Source: Hoplostethus atlanticus
Lineage: Eukaryota > Chordata > Actinopteri > Trachichthyiformes > Trachichthyidae
Length of the DNA: 64,000 nt
Assembly (NCBI GenBank): GCA_034670405.1
Contig: JAXDDX010000016.1
Coordinates: 3,204,001 to 3,268,000, forward strand
Direction: 5' to 3'
Under the pieces are notes generated by a model. That model was not told the origin of the DNA, did not search any database, and saw only the letters and a program-made list of their open reading frames with translations. A program made the translations under genes and the position numbers. Positions 36,714 through 47,300 of this stretch are shown one piece after another. The first letter of the stretch is position 1; every line of letters begins with the position of its first letter.

Positions 36714-36771
<58 letters not shown>
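36714..36771. repeat. (CA)n microsatellite
   Basis: Uninterrupted 58-bp CA run in intergenic DNA. Confidence 0.97.
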
Positions 36772-36773
<2 letters not shown>

Positions 36774-37139
36774 GGAGCACTGTGAAACATTGCTTCAGGT
36801 AAAACATTGCTTCACATGTGCATCACCTAACTATTGGGGAAGAGCTACAATAAAGTTCTTAGGATGTAAGCTTTGAAATGACAAAGCAGGATGGCCTGAC
36901 CAAAAAGAAGGATTCAGCGCCCCCTAGCTTTTCTCCCTCTCGCTGACAGATGGTCCACATTTGGAGCCTGGAAACAAGCAGTACTCTAGGATCACTGATG
37001 AGATTAATATTATCATAGCCAGATGAATCCTAGATCACCACTCATAGACCTACTCTATCATACAACTAGATTATATTGGATAGGTCTAGTCTCTGAGAGG
37101 CCTTATCAAGGCTCATGGGGGAGAGAGCAGCAGGCTCAG

Positions 37140-37680
37140 GGGTTGACGTTGGAGGTAAAATTGTACAGCCGGATGGCTGTTGGCACAAAAGAGTGCTTGA
37201 AGCGTTCCCTTGTGCACTTAGGTTGGATGAGATGATGGCTGAAGGAGCTTCTCAGCCCGTTCATCTCTTCATAGAGGGGGTGGGATGGGTTCTCCAAGAT
37301 GGATCTGATTTTAGACCTCATCCTCCCCTCAGCCACCTCCTCCAGACTGTCCAGGCTCTCTCCCACAACTGAACCAGCTTTATCGACCAGTTTATTAATC
37401 CTGTAGCAAAGAAGAGTGCACTGGCCACCACAGTCTGGTAGAACATGTGGAGCAGCCTGTTGCACACATTGAATGATCTGTGCCTCCTCAGGAAATGTAC
37501 AGTCTGCTCTGACCTTTCCTGTAGAGGGCATCACAGCTGTCTGACCAGTCCAGTTTATTGTTGAAGTGCACCCCCAGGAACTTGTAAGATTCCACCACCT
37601 CCACCTCCTTACCCCTCCTCCTCTAGAAGCTCCATGAATTAGGTTCATGTCTGTAAAAACTACCGTTTTCAGTTCTGAAT
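37140..37680 (-). mobile_element. LINE 3' end (L2/CR1-like reverse transcriptase tail)
   Basis: Minus-strand frames contain INKLVDKAGSVVGESLDSLE, then RSILENPSHPLYEEM and SFVPTAIRLYN, recognisable as the C-terminal end of many fish non-LTR reverse transcriptases. Another frame gives SYKFLGVHFNNKLDW and LDWSDSCDALYRKGQSRLY, so at least one frameshift separates the parts. The RT catalytic core is absent, as in a 5'-truncated copy. Clade assignment within L2/CR1/Rex is uncertain. Confidence 0.7.
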
Positions 37681-38065
37681 TTATAATTTAGTCTCTCCAT
37701 CAGGTCTAATTTCAACAATTTTATTACTTGTCATTTACGCCTCTTGCTTTTATTACAATATTTTCCTCCATGTTGTGTTTTGTTATCATTTACTTTCTTT
37801 TACCCAGTTCGGTTGTATTGTTTGTGCCTTTTGATTTTTTTTGATTTTTTTTTTAATCTCTTTAGTTTTCTCTTCCTTGTTAAATTTCATTTTTATAATA
37901 TGTGCAAAAATATACACATATATTTAACAAACGCATCATATAGTTCATATTTTTATGTATGTGATTACTAGATTTGTGTTGTATGCATGCTTCTCTTATC
38001 AGTTATGATTTTAATTGGTGATTGTTGTCCAAAAAAAAAACAAAAAAAGAATTTCGAAATTAAAC

Positions 38066-38218
38066 AATTACGTCACAGGAAGTGTAAGCACTTCCATATC
38101 CGGGTGAAGCGATGTTTACAATTCTGACGGGGCATGGCTACTGCTAATTCCTGATATCTGCGATAAAAGCAGTAATTACACTGTGTGTTTCATCTATTTT
38201 TCTACGGTTACACAACAA
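38066..38218 (+). promoter_or_regulatory. ino80c: ino80c proximal promoter / 5'UTR
   Basis: Immediately upstream of the ATG. A CRE/ATF-like TTACGTCA (38068-38075) overlaps into an ETS-like CAGGAAGTG (38076-38084), with a second inverted ETS-like CACTTCC just after. This pairing is typical of housekeeping promoters with short 5'UTRs. There is no clear TATA box. Motif calls are by eye. Confidence 0.5.
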
Positions 38219-38395
38219 ATGGCATCTCAGATTCCCACAAATGGCAGGACCCAGCCTGCAGTTCTCAGCCCTGCCGCTCTCCGAGGGAAGAAACGCTCCG
38301 CTAGTCCGGCAGCCTCCGCCGCCCAGCAGGCCGGTGGGATCAGCAGCAGCAAAAAGAAAAAAGGACAGTTGGTAGCAGCCCCGACACAGGCACAG
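38219..38395 (+). CDS. ino80c: ino80c exon 1 (residues 1-59)
   Basis: Encodes MASQIPTNGRTQPAVLSPAA followed by the basic tail and ends at PTQAQ with donor CAG|GTACTT. Poorly conserved in sequence but like the human N-terminus in composition. Confidence 0.93.
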
Positions 38396-41300
38396 GTACT
38401 TCACAGATAGTTTTCATTCTCGCTGTCTAATCAGGGACTATTTAGACCTGGGACGACAGGTAAATGCAGTTAACTACCAGGCTTCAAAATAGAAAACCAG
38501 CAGGACTCCACTGACCTGATCTACGGTGTTGGGCTCAAACAGGCACTTACCTTAAATAGTAATTTATGATTTACTGCGGTTCATTTCAAAAGTAATGTTT
38601 AGTTTAGTATATTACAAGATACTTGCTGGGGGCAGTAATTCGTTGAAATACTTTTCAGTTACCCCCCCCCACACTCACACAAACTCCACCCCTCTCCCAA
38701 ACTGTCGGTTGCATCTTCTCTTACTTTAACATAATCTGGAAAATGAGCAGGGGAACGAAAAAGTGTTGATGTCCAATGTTGTTGTCCTCCTTTCGCTTGA
38801 TAATATCTAAATAGTGTATGTGTGTGGATGTAGCATACCCCGCCGAAAGATGGTCTGACACTTGAACTGATGATTTTAGATTTTAATAAAAATTCCAAAC
38901 CAATGTAAGAGCTTGTGCCTCTTCGGTAGGTGCTAAAACATTACAACTCCTCCCTATACCCGAGACTTGTTTCAAAATAAAAGCCCTACTCAAACAGGAC
39001 ATAACTCAAAAATGTAAATTGCGTAATAAACTGTAACAAAATAAAAACTGTTCACCAGGGTTACCTAATCTCTAGGGCAAAACATATTTGGGTTATTTAC
39101 ACTCCCACCAAAATTATGAATATTTTATATGAAATGACACAAACTATGAATAATTTTCACATTACGATTGTCAATGTCCTTTTACAGTGCTGGGCTTAAG
39201 AAGCTTCTAGCAGCAGAACTAACTTCTGCACTGGACGCTCCAGCATGGAGAGTTTACCAAGGCGCTCGCTCACCTTTCTTGTTCAGTCTCTTATCTCCTA
39301 CTGAGATTTTCACTCTCCTTATCAGTCCATCCTTACTACTGACAGTCTCAAAGACCCTTGCGAGTCTCCATTCACCTCTAGGTGACAGTTCATCTGTGTC
39401 CATCACTATATCACCCACTTGTAGATTTCTCATAGGTGAGTGCCAACACTGCCTTGCGGTGATGTTGTGAAGATACTCCCGTTTCCAGCGACTCCAGAAT
39501 TGCTCTGCTAGATGCTGTACCCGACGCCACCTTTTGCGCTGCATACAAGTCCTCTCTGGGGAACGTGCCAGGAGGAGGCAGTGCTGTACTGGATTTCATG
39601 TTAATCAGATGATTGGGGGTGGTTCCAGGCTGTCAGGACTGTTTAAGTTATCAACAGTGAGGGGTCAACTGTTGACTGTGGCCATGGCTTCATAGAGTAA
39701 AGTCTGTAATGAAGCGTCGTTGAGTCTGCCATGAGAAAGTGACAGAGTGGCATTCAGAACACTTCTGACAGTCCTCATCTGGCGCTCCCACACCCAACCT
39801 GCATGACTGGAGTGGGGTGAGTTCATGACGAAGTCACACTGCTTTTGTGACAGAAATGTACTGAGTCTTTGTGTGTCAAGTTCTTGTAGAGCTGCCTTGA
39901 ATTAATTCTTTGCACCAACAAAGTTAGTGCCGTGGTCGCACGGGATTTGATGGACTGCACCTCGAAGAGCAATGAAGCATGGCAGGCCGTTGATGAAGGC
40001 ATAAGTGGACATATCCTCCAACATCTCGATGTGGATGGCCCGTGAGCAGAAGCAGGTAAAGAGCAGGCCATATCATTTGTGCTGTTTTCTTCCTTCCGTA
40101 GTGACAAAGGGCCCGAAGTAGTCCATACCGCAATACGTGAATGGCGGGGAGGGCTCTATGCGTTCTACAGGTAGGTCACTCATTCTTTGGCCTTCTGGAG
40201 GTCTCCTGAGTCTACGACAAGTCACACATTGGCGGATGTATGACGCAACTGCCCGACTCAATAGCCACTGGATCTGATTTCGTTTGTGGTGAAGCCTTTT
40301 CCCTGATGCTTTGTCCTTTCATGGCTGTGAGCTATTATCAACTTTGTCACATGATGCTCTTTGGGGATGACTATTGGGTACTTGAATGAATCATCGAGGG
40401 ATGAGTGGCCGAGTCTTCCTCCCACCTTGAGGATACCACCTGTGTCTAGAAAAACATCAAGCTGGTGCAGTTTGTTGCAATGTGGCAGTTGACTTCCTTT
40501 GTTTAACAGCTTGATTTCTTTCTCATATGCTTGACTTTGCAGATCTTTGATTATGACACGTTCAGCATTTTCCCGTTCACTCACTGTAGAAGGAGCACAT
40601 CGTCGCAGAAGTCGGGCCATGGCCTTGGTGGCTCGGGACCATGATGAGAACTTGGACAGTCAGTCGACAAGACCCACTGGTTCTGTGGTCTTTGTTTGTA
40701 GTGTCTGAGCCTTTTTGACTTCTGGATCTCCTATGGGCAGGTCCGGAACTACATTCTTTGGGGTAAGTATTTACTTTTCCCAGAGGAACATGGGACCGGT
40801 GAACCAGTTGGATGCAAGTAGCTCATCTACAGTTTTTCCCCGGGATGCGCCATCCGCTGGGTTCTCATCAGTGGGGACGTAAAGCCATTGCTGGGGACTG
40901 CTATGGCCGATCTTCTGGACCCGGTTGGCGACAAAAGTGTGAAAGCATCGTGCATCGTTGTTTATGTAGCCTAAGACTACCTTTGAGCCTGTCCAGAAGT
41001 ACTCTTTCACATCAGTATAACCAAGCTCCTCTCTGAGCATGTTGCTGACGTCACCTTTGTGGGAGAGACACAGGCCTTTCCTATAACTAGAGAACAGTGA
41101 ATCTCTCCCCTTTGGTTCTTGACTCTCAGATAAGAGCATTGACTGTATCCGCTGTTGCTTGCATCTGAGAAGTGGTGCAACTCTGTTCCTACAACCTTTC
41201 CAAAATTGGCAGGTATGTAACATCGAGCTATGTCTATCTTTTCTAGGTTGATAAAGTTGTGTCGCCAGCTCTCCCACCGTGGCTTCAGCATCTCAGGCAA

Positions 41301-44300
41301 GGGGTCATCCCAGCCAGTACCTTGGTGGCACATTTCCTGTAGGATCCTCTTCCCAGTGGGAACATATGGTGCAAGGAAGCTGAGAGGGTCATATATGGAG
41401 GCGACAGTAGACAATATGCCTCGACGTGTCACTGCTTGGTCTTTCAAGGTGTTGTTAAATCTGAAGCTATCCATCTCTATGCACCATTGAATCCCTAACG
41501 CTCGTTCCAGTGGTATGTCGTTGAAGGTAAGGTCGTTTGTCTTGACATCTATTGCACACTCTGTTGAGGGCATGCGCTGAAGGACAGCATGGTTGTTTGA
41601 CACAAATTTGTGAAGATAGACCACCTGCACATATTCTGCCTCCTGTGCAGCTGAATGCTTTTCACGTCCTGTACTGTGATGCATCCAAAAAAGTCTCTTG
41701 TGACGAATGGGGATCCTGCTGGATGCGAGTGACTGTTCTCCTTGGCTAGGTATTTCAGCCCATAGTTTTGCACATGCCGGGATGACACTCTGCGCTGAAA
41801 AGATGTACCTTCATTCGATATTCCTGTGGTTGTGGTGCTCATCTCTCCATCTTTCCACCACAGGAAGCGCAGGTTAGTTTGCGGTCATCCTCCTGGACGT
41901 GGAACTGGTGAAAACATTTTCTCTATGTCGCACATGAGGCAATGGACTGTCTGACCGTGTGAGACCCTTAGATTTTTACATCTGCCTGAGGAGTGTTCGT
42001 TAGGCTTGTGCCATACTTGCAGAGCAATGAACACGACAGCGCTTTCCAGGCTTTGGTGGAGTGCCTGAAGAAGTACCATCTTTCCGTGTTCCTTCTTCGT
42101 TACTTTCAAATCATTCCAACATTTTATGAGCAGTGTTATCATCTTAATTTCTCACCCTTCTTGCTTAGATCTCCTGATCTACGCACGTCATCAGGTAGTT
42201 GGCGTGCTTAAAGGCAGAGCATCTTTGTCCTGGCATTTTTCCTTATCCTTCTGGCTTGACAGTAAATTTTCAATGATTCTTTGGATGACTATTGTACTAA
42301 GAAGTTAGAAATGGAATGAGGTGGCACAGTTTCACACTCCATGAAGACACATTGCAAAAATAAGAGCTCTATGAAAACCGACAATATGTGGCATTGACCT
42401 TTTTAAAACTTGATATTTTCAAAGTGAAATTGATCTTTGATATACAGTTAATTATTTCCTTCACCACTGTGAAGGGACTTCGCATAGAGCGGGCCATGCT
42501 TGTCTCGGGACCGGGGCCCAGATGAGCAGTCCAACCACTGTGTGGCTTTGTGTAGTTCCTCAGTTTTACTTCTTGGATCTCCTATGGGCAGGTCGGAACT
42601 ACACTCTGGGTGTAAGTATTTACTTTGTCCGGGAGGGAACATGCCTCAACTCAGTTGGATGCGTGCATCTCAGTGTTACCTGGATCGCCATGCCGCTGGG
42701 TTCATTCATGGGACGTAAAGCCATTGCTGGGACTCTTGGCGAGCTTCTGTTGACGACGGTTGGCGCAAAAGTGTGAAAGCATCGTGCGATCGTTGTTTAT
42801 GAGCCTAAGACTAACCTTTGAGCTCTCCGAGAGACTCTTTCACAGTTCCAGTGTAAAGCAGCTCCTTGGCTTTCTCCACCTTGTGGAGAGGAAGGTTTCC
42901 TTAACTAGAACAGTGAATCTTCCCCTTTGGTTCTTGACTCTAGATAAGAGCATTGACTGTACCGCTGTGCTTGCATCTGAGAGGGGTGAACTCTGTCCTC
43001 AACCTTTCCAAATTGGTCAGTATGTAAATCGAGCTATGTCATCTTTTCTAGGTTGATAAAGTTGTGTCCAGCTCTCCCACCGTGCTTCAGATCTCAGCAA
43101 GGGGTCATCCCAGCTGGTATGTCGTTGAAGGTAAGGTCGTTTGTCTTGACATCTATTGCACACTCTGTTGAGGGGCATGCGCTGAAGGACAGCATGGTTG
43201 TTTGACACAAATTTGTGAAGATGGAGACCACCGTTGGCACATATCTCTCTTGCCTCCTGTGCTAGCTGAATGGCCTTTTCCACAGTCTCTGTACTTGTGA
43301 CTCCGTCATCCACATAAAAGTCTCTTGTGACGAACTGGGATCCTGCTGGATGCGAATGACTGTTCTCCTTGGCTAGGTATTTCAGCCCATAGTTTGCACA
43401 GCCAGGGGATGACACTGCGCTGAAAAGATGTACCTTCATTCGATATTCCTGTGGTTGTGTGCTCATCTCTCCATCTTTCCACCACAGGAAGCGCAGGTAG
43501 TTGCGGTCATCCTCCTGGACGTGGAACTGGTGAAACATTTTCTCTATGTCGCACATGAGAGCAATGGGATGCTGTCTGAACCGTGTGAGGACACCCGTTA
43601 GGTTGTTTATCATGTCTGGCCCTGGAAGGAGGTGTTCGTTAAGGCTTGTGCCACTATACTTTGCAGAGCAGTCGAACACGACACGCAGTTTGCCAGGCTT
43701 TTTAGGATGGTAGATGCCATGATGAGGAATGTACCATCGTTCACCGTGAGTTCCTTCTTCGTGTACCTTTTCAACATCACCTCTCTCAATGACATTTTTC
43801 ATGTATGCAGTGTAGTCCATCTTATATTTCTCATCCCTGTAAAACTTCCGTCGTAGATGACTGAGCCTGACTTCAACGAGCTTCCTGTTATCAGGTAAGT
43901 GTGGCCATTGCTTAAAGGGCAGAGGCATCTCATAATGTCCCTGGTCATTTTTCCTTATGCCTTCTTTGAGTTTGTCAAGGAAAATGAGATCCTCTTGTGA
44001 AACAGTCTTGTCATCTCCTTTGGTATATTTAAAGTCTGACTCCAGGACGCTTATCACATCCATTGCCGTTACTGGAGGGAGTTCCTTTACAGTGACTCTG
44101 TGACACAGGCTGGATGCTGATTCATCGAGGTATGGTGTTGAGCAGCCGACAATGCTCCACCCCAAATCTGTTAGGATGGCATAGGGCTCATTGTCTTTTC
44201 CTGCTATTACCTGTCTGGGCGCTAGTGTTCTTGGACAGTTGTACCCAATTAAGAGTCCTACATCACAGCTAAGGAGAGGTGGCATCTTATTGGTGATTGC

Positions 44301-47300
44301 TGTTAGTGAGGCCATCGTTTTGCCGTTCGTGGGTGGGTATGTGATCACGGTTCAGGGGAATGCAGTCTTTTGTGTATGAAGGGGGAAGGTCAATGTGAAC
44401 GGATGAATTGTAGCCCCTCACACAGAGTCCAGATACCCTCTCAGACTTCATGATCATGTTCTCTCCCAGCATAGTGGTAAGTTTCAGTTTCACAGGGTAA
44501 GTGTCTGCTTGTAATTGGTTGCTTACCTCCTTGTCAATGAACGTGTTGTCACTTTGGGTGTCTAATAATGCATAGACAAGCTGTTCTTTGGATGGGTTTT
44601 TCGCTGAGGACACCCACACGAATGATCATGGAGGTGCTGCATGACTGACCCACTCTGGTGACGTTGAGTGCCGTGGTTTCGTTTGAAGTGTTTGGAGCTG
44701 TGTTCACAATGGATACAGGCCTTTCTCTACTTCCAGTTCTTCCATAGTTTTCATCATGGAGACAGGTAGGGTGTCTTCTCTTGCATACATCACAAGTTTG
44801 GCAGTGACGACATTCCTTTGCGCTGTGACCTGGTTTTACATATCCATAACACAGCCTATTATCCTTCACGTATATTCGTCGATCCTCAAGGGACTTTCTC
44901 ATGAAATCTAGGCACTTGTGGAGTTGATGAGTATCATCTTTGCATAACATGCAGGGGGGGCCTTGGTTTTCCATTGCTTGATATTTGATTATCACTATTT
45001 ACTGTAGTTTGAGTGTTGAAGACATTCGCTTTATTTCCTTTTATTTCCTTTGTGTTTCTTTTGTCGTGGGATGAGACAGATGAGTGAAGAGCATGTAGAG
45101 AAGTGACTGGGTTGCATGCTATTTCTGCTTCTATCGACACAAATTTGGTGAAGTCTTCAAATGTGGCAAACTCCATGACGGCTACCGTAACCTGACGATT
45201 CCAACGAGATGCTATCCAATCTGGAACTTTCTGTATCAGCTTTTGGTTCTCTTTGCAGTCACCTAATATTTCTAGACCCTTCACATGAGGTCAGGCATTT
45301 AGGAAGTCAGAGAGTGTTCTTAACCCTTCAGCATCCTTGGACTGTATTTTTGGCCATTTTGACAGCTTATCTCTGAATGCCCTTTGGACTACAAATGGCT
45401 GACCGTAGGTTGAGCTTATTCCATGCATCTCTGTATGCCTCATCATCGTTTTGATAAAATGTGCCTTCAAGGCATTTGTGAGCAGGGCCACTGACATACT
45501 TCTTTAGGTAATAATTTTATTTAATTTTAATTTTAATCATTTTAATTTAATTTTTTCTTTTTTCTTTCTTTCTTCTTGCATTATTTTGAATTGAGCCTCC
45601 TTTGCAGCAAGCTCTGTGGCTGCGTCGGCCCTTTTGGAGGATTCAGAGTGGTGACTGGCATCTGACTGAGAGGCAGTACCATATATAGAGTAAGCATAGT
45701 CATGGGCTAGTAGCTGACGGAGACAGTGCCTTTCGCGCTCTGCATCAAAATCACCATCTATTGCTGATAACTGTTTTAGACTAGACTATTTTCATGTCTT
45801 TAGTTACAGCCTCACATGCATCAATTTTGCGTCTCAGTTCTGTGTATGGTGTTGTGCGCTCTCTTATTTCATGATAAGCTCTCATGAAGTCATTCTTTCC
45901 GTTTTCAAGCATGTCTGCCATTGTAGTCAATTACATTTCTGATACATCTTTCTTTAAATTTTCTCTGGATGTTCTAATATGAATTTTCCATTGTTCATAC
46001 AGGCTCAACAGTCTTTTTTCCTTTTTAATCAGGTCCTCACTTTGATAGGCAATGATTTTCTCTGTGGGCACTCTTGGACGTTCTGAGCGTCATGGTAATG
46101 TTAACCCATCGGTGTCATCCTTTCTAAGTTGAAGCTCAGCTAGTTGTTTTTCCTTACATTCAATTGTGTCCTTTAATTCCTGTCTTGATATGCCTTAATC
46201 ATCCTCTTGAACTAGTAAGCCTCTACTTTCTTGTATTTCCGTTTGTAGCTTTTGTATCTGATCCTTTATGTCATCCATTCTGAGTGTAATATTATTCCTT
46301 GCCATTGACCATCACGCTAGCTGCTGCTACTCACTACTCTGTGAACCGGACTGTGCCGTTACCATGGATTCCATAGCGTAGTGTAGCAGGGGAAGGTGAA
46401 GCTCTTACTGTAGCATACCCCGCCGAAAGATGGTCTGACACTTGAACTGATGATTTTAGATTTGAATGAAAATTCCAAAACCAACGTAAGAGCTTGTGCC
46501 TCTTCGGTGGGTGCTAAAACCATTAAAACATTACAACTCCTCCCTATACCCGAGACTTGTTTCAAAATAAAAGCCCTACTCAAACAGAGAAATAACTCAA
46601 ACAGGTAAATTATGTAATAAACAGTAACAATAAGGAAAACATGGAAAAAGCTTTGACCCTCTGTGCATATTATGTATCCTGAGAGACGACATTCATTACT
46701 GCTAAATTGTGTCTTTTGGTTTCAACATGCAAAACATTGCAGGCTGAATACATGTAAGACAAGCATTTGAAAACAAATTTGATTATCGTTTGACAGTTCT
46801 GTCTGAAGAGATGCTGTCTTTCATGTTCCCTCAGATAACAGCAGTAGAGACAGTGGCTGAGGTGAAGACCGTAGGAATAGTAGACAGTGGCCCAACCACC
46901 ACAGACTCCACTGCAAAACCGCCACCATTCAAAGATCCCATATTTATGGTGAGTGTGCGCTTCCACTGTGGATTGAGAGCCATCTACCTTTGGTGCTTCT
47001 GCCTCAATATTTACCCCATTTTTCCTTTTTCAATCTTGGCAGCATTCTGGGATTGGTGGAGCAGCAGCAGGCAAAAAGAACAGGACGTGGAAGAATCTCA
47101 AACAGATCCTGACTTTGGAACGGACGTTACCCTGGAAGGTCAATGATCCCAACTGTGAGTTTTTGTGTGGACTTGGTACATCTGTACGTCTGTCTTTTAT
47201 TAGTATTTGTGTCATTAGTCCCCCCCTTCCTATATTCAATACACCTTGATATGTATGCTAGAATAAATGCTTGAGTCTTGAAATGAGACATAAAATAAGA

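Larger units (their letters stand above)
38829..46629 (-). mobile_element. BEL/Pao LTR retrotransposon, degenerate, in ino80c intron 1
   Basis: Two LTRs of about 210-220 bp enclose gag-like, protease, reverse transcriptase, RNase H, integrase and C-terminal segments in BEL/Pao order on the minus strand, antisense to ino80c. The 7.8-kb span is longer than expected because part of the polymerase region appears twice (40719-42310 and about 42515-44100); without the extra copy it would be near 6 kb. Gag and integrase frames carry stops, so the copy is not intact as assembled. Candidate 5-bp target duplications at the LTR edges do not match. Confidence 0.92.
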
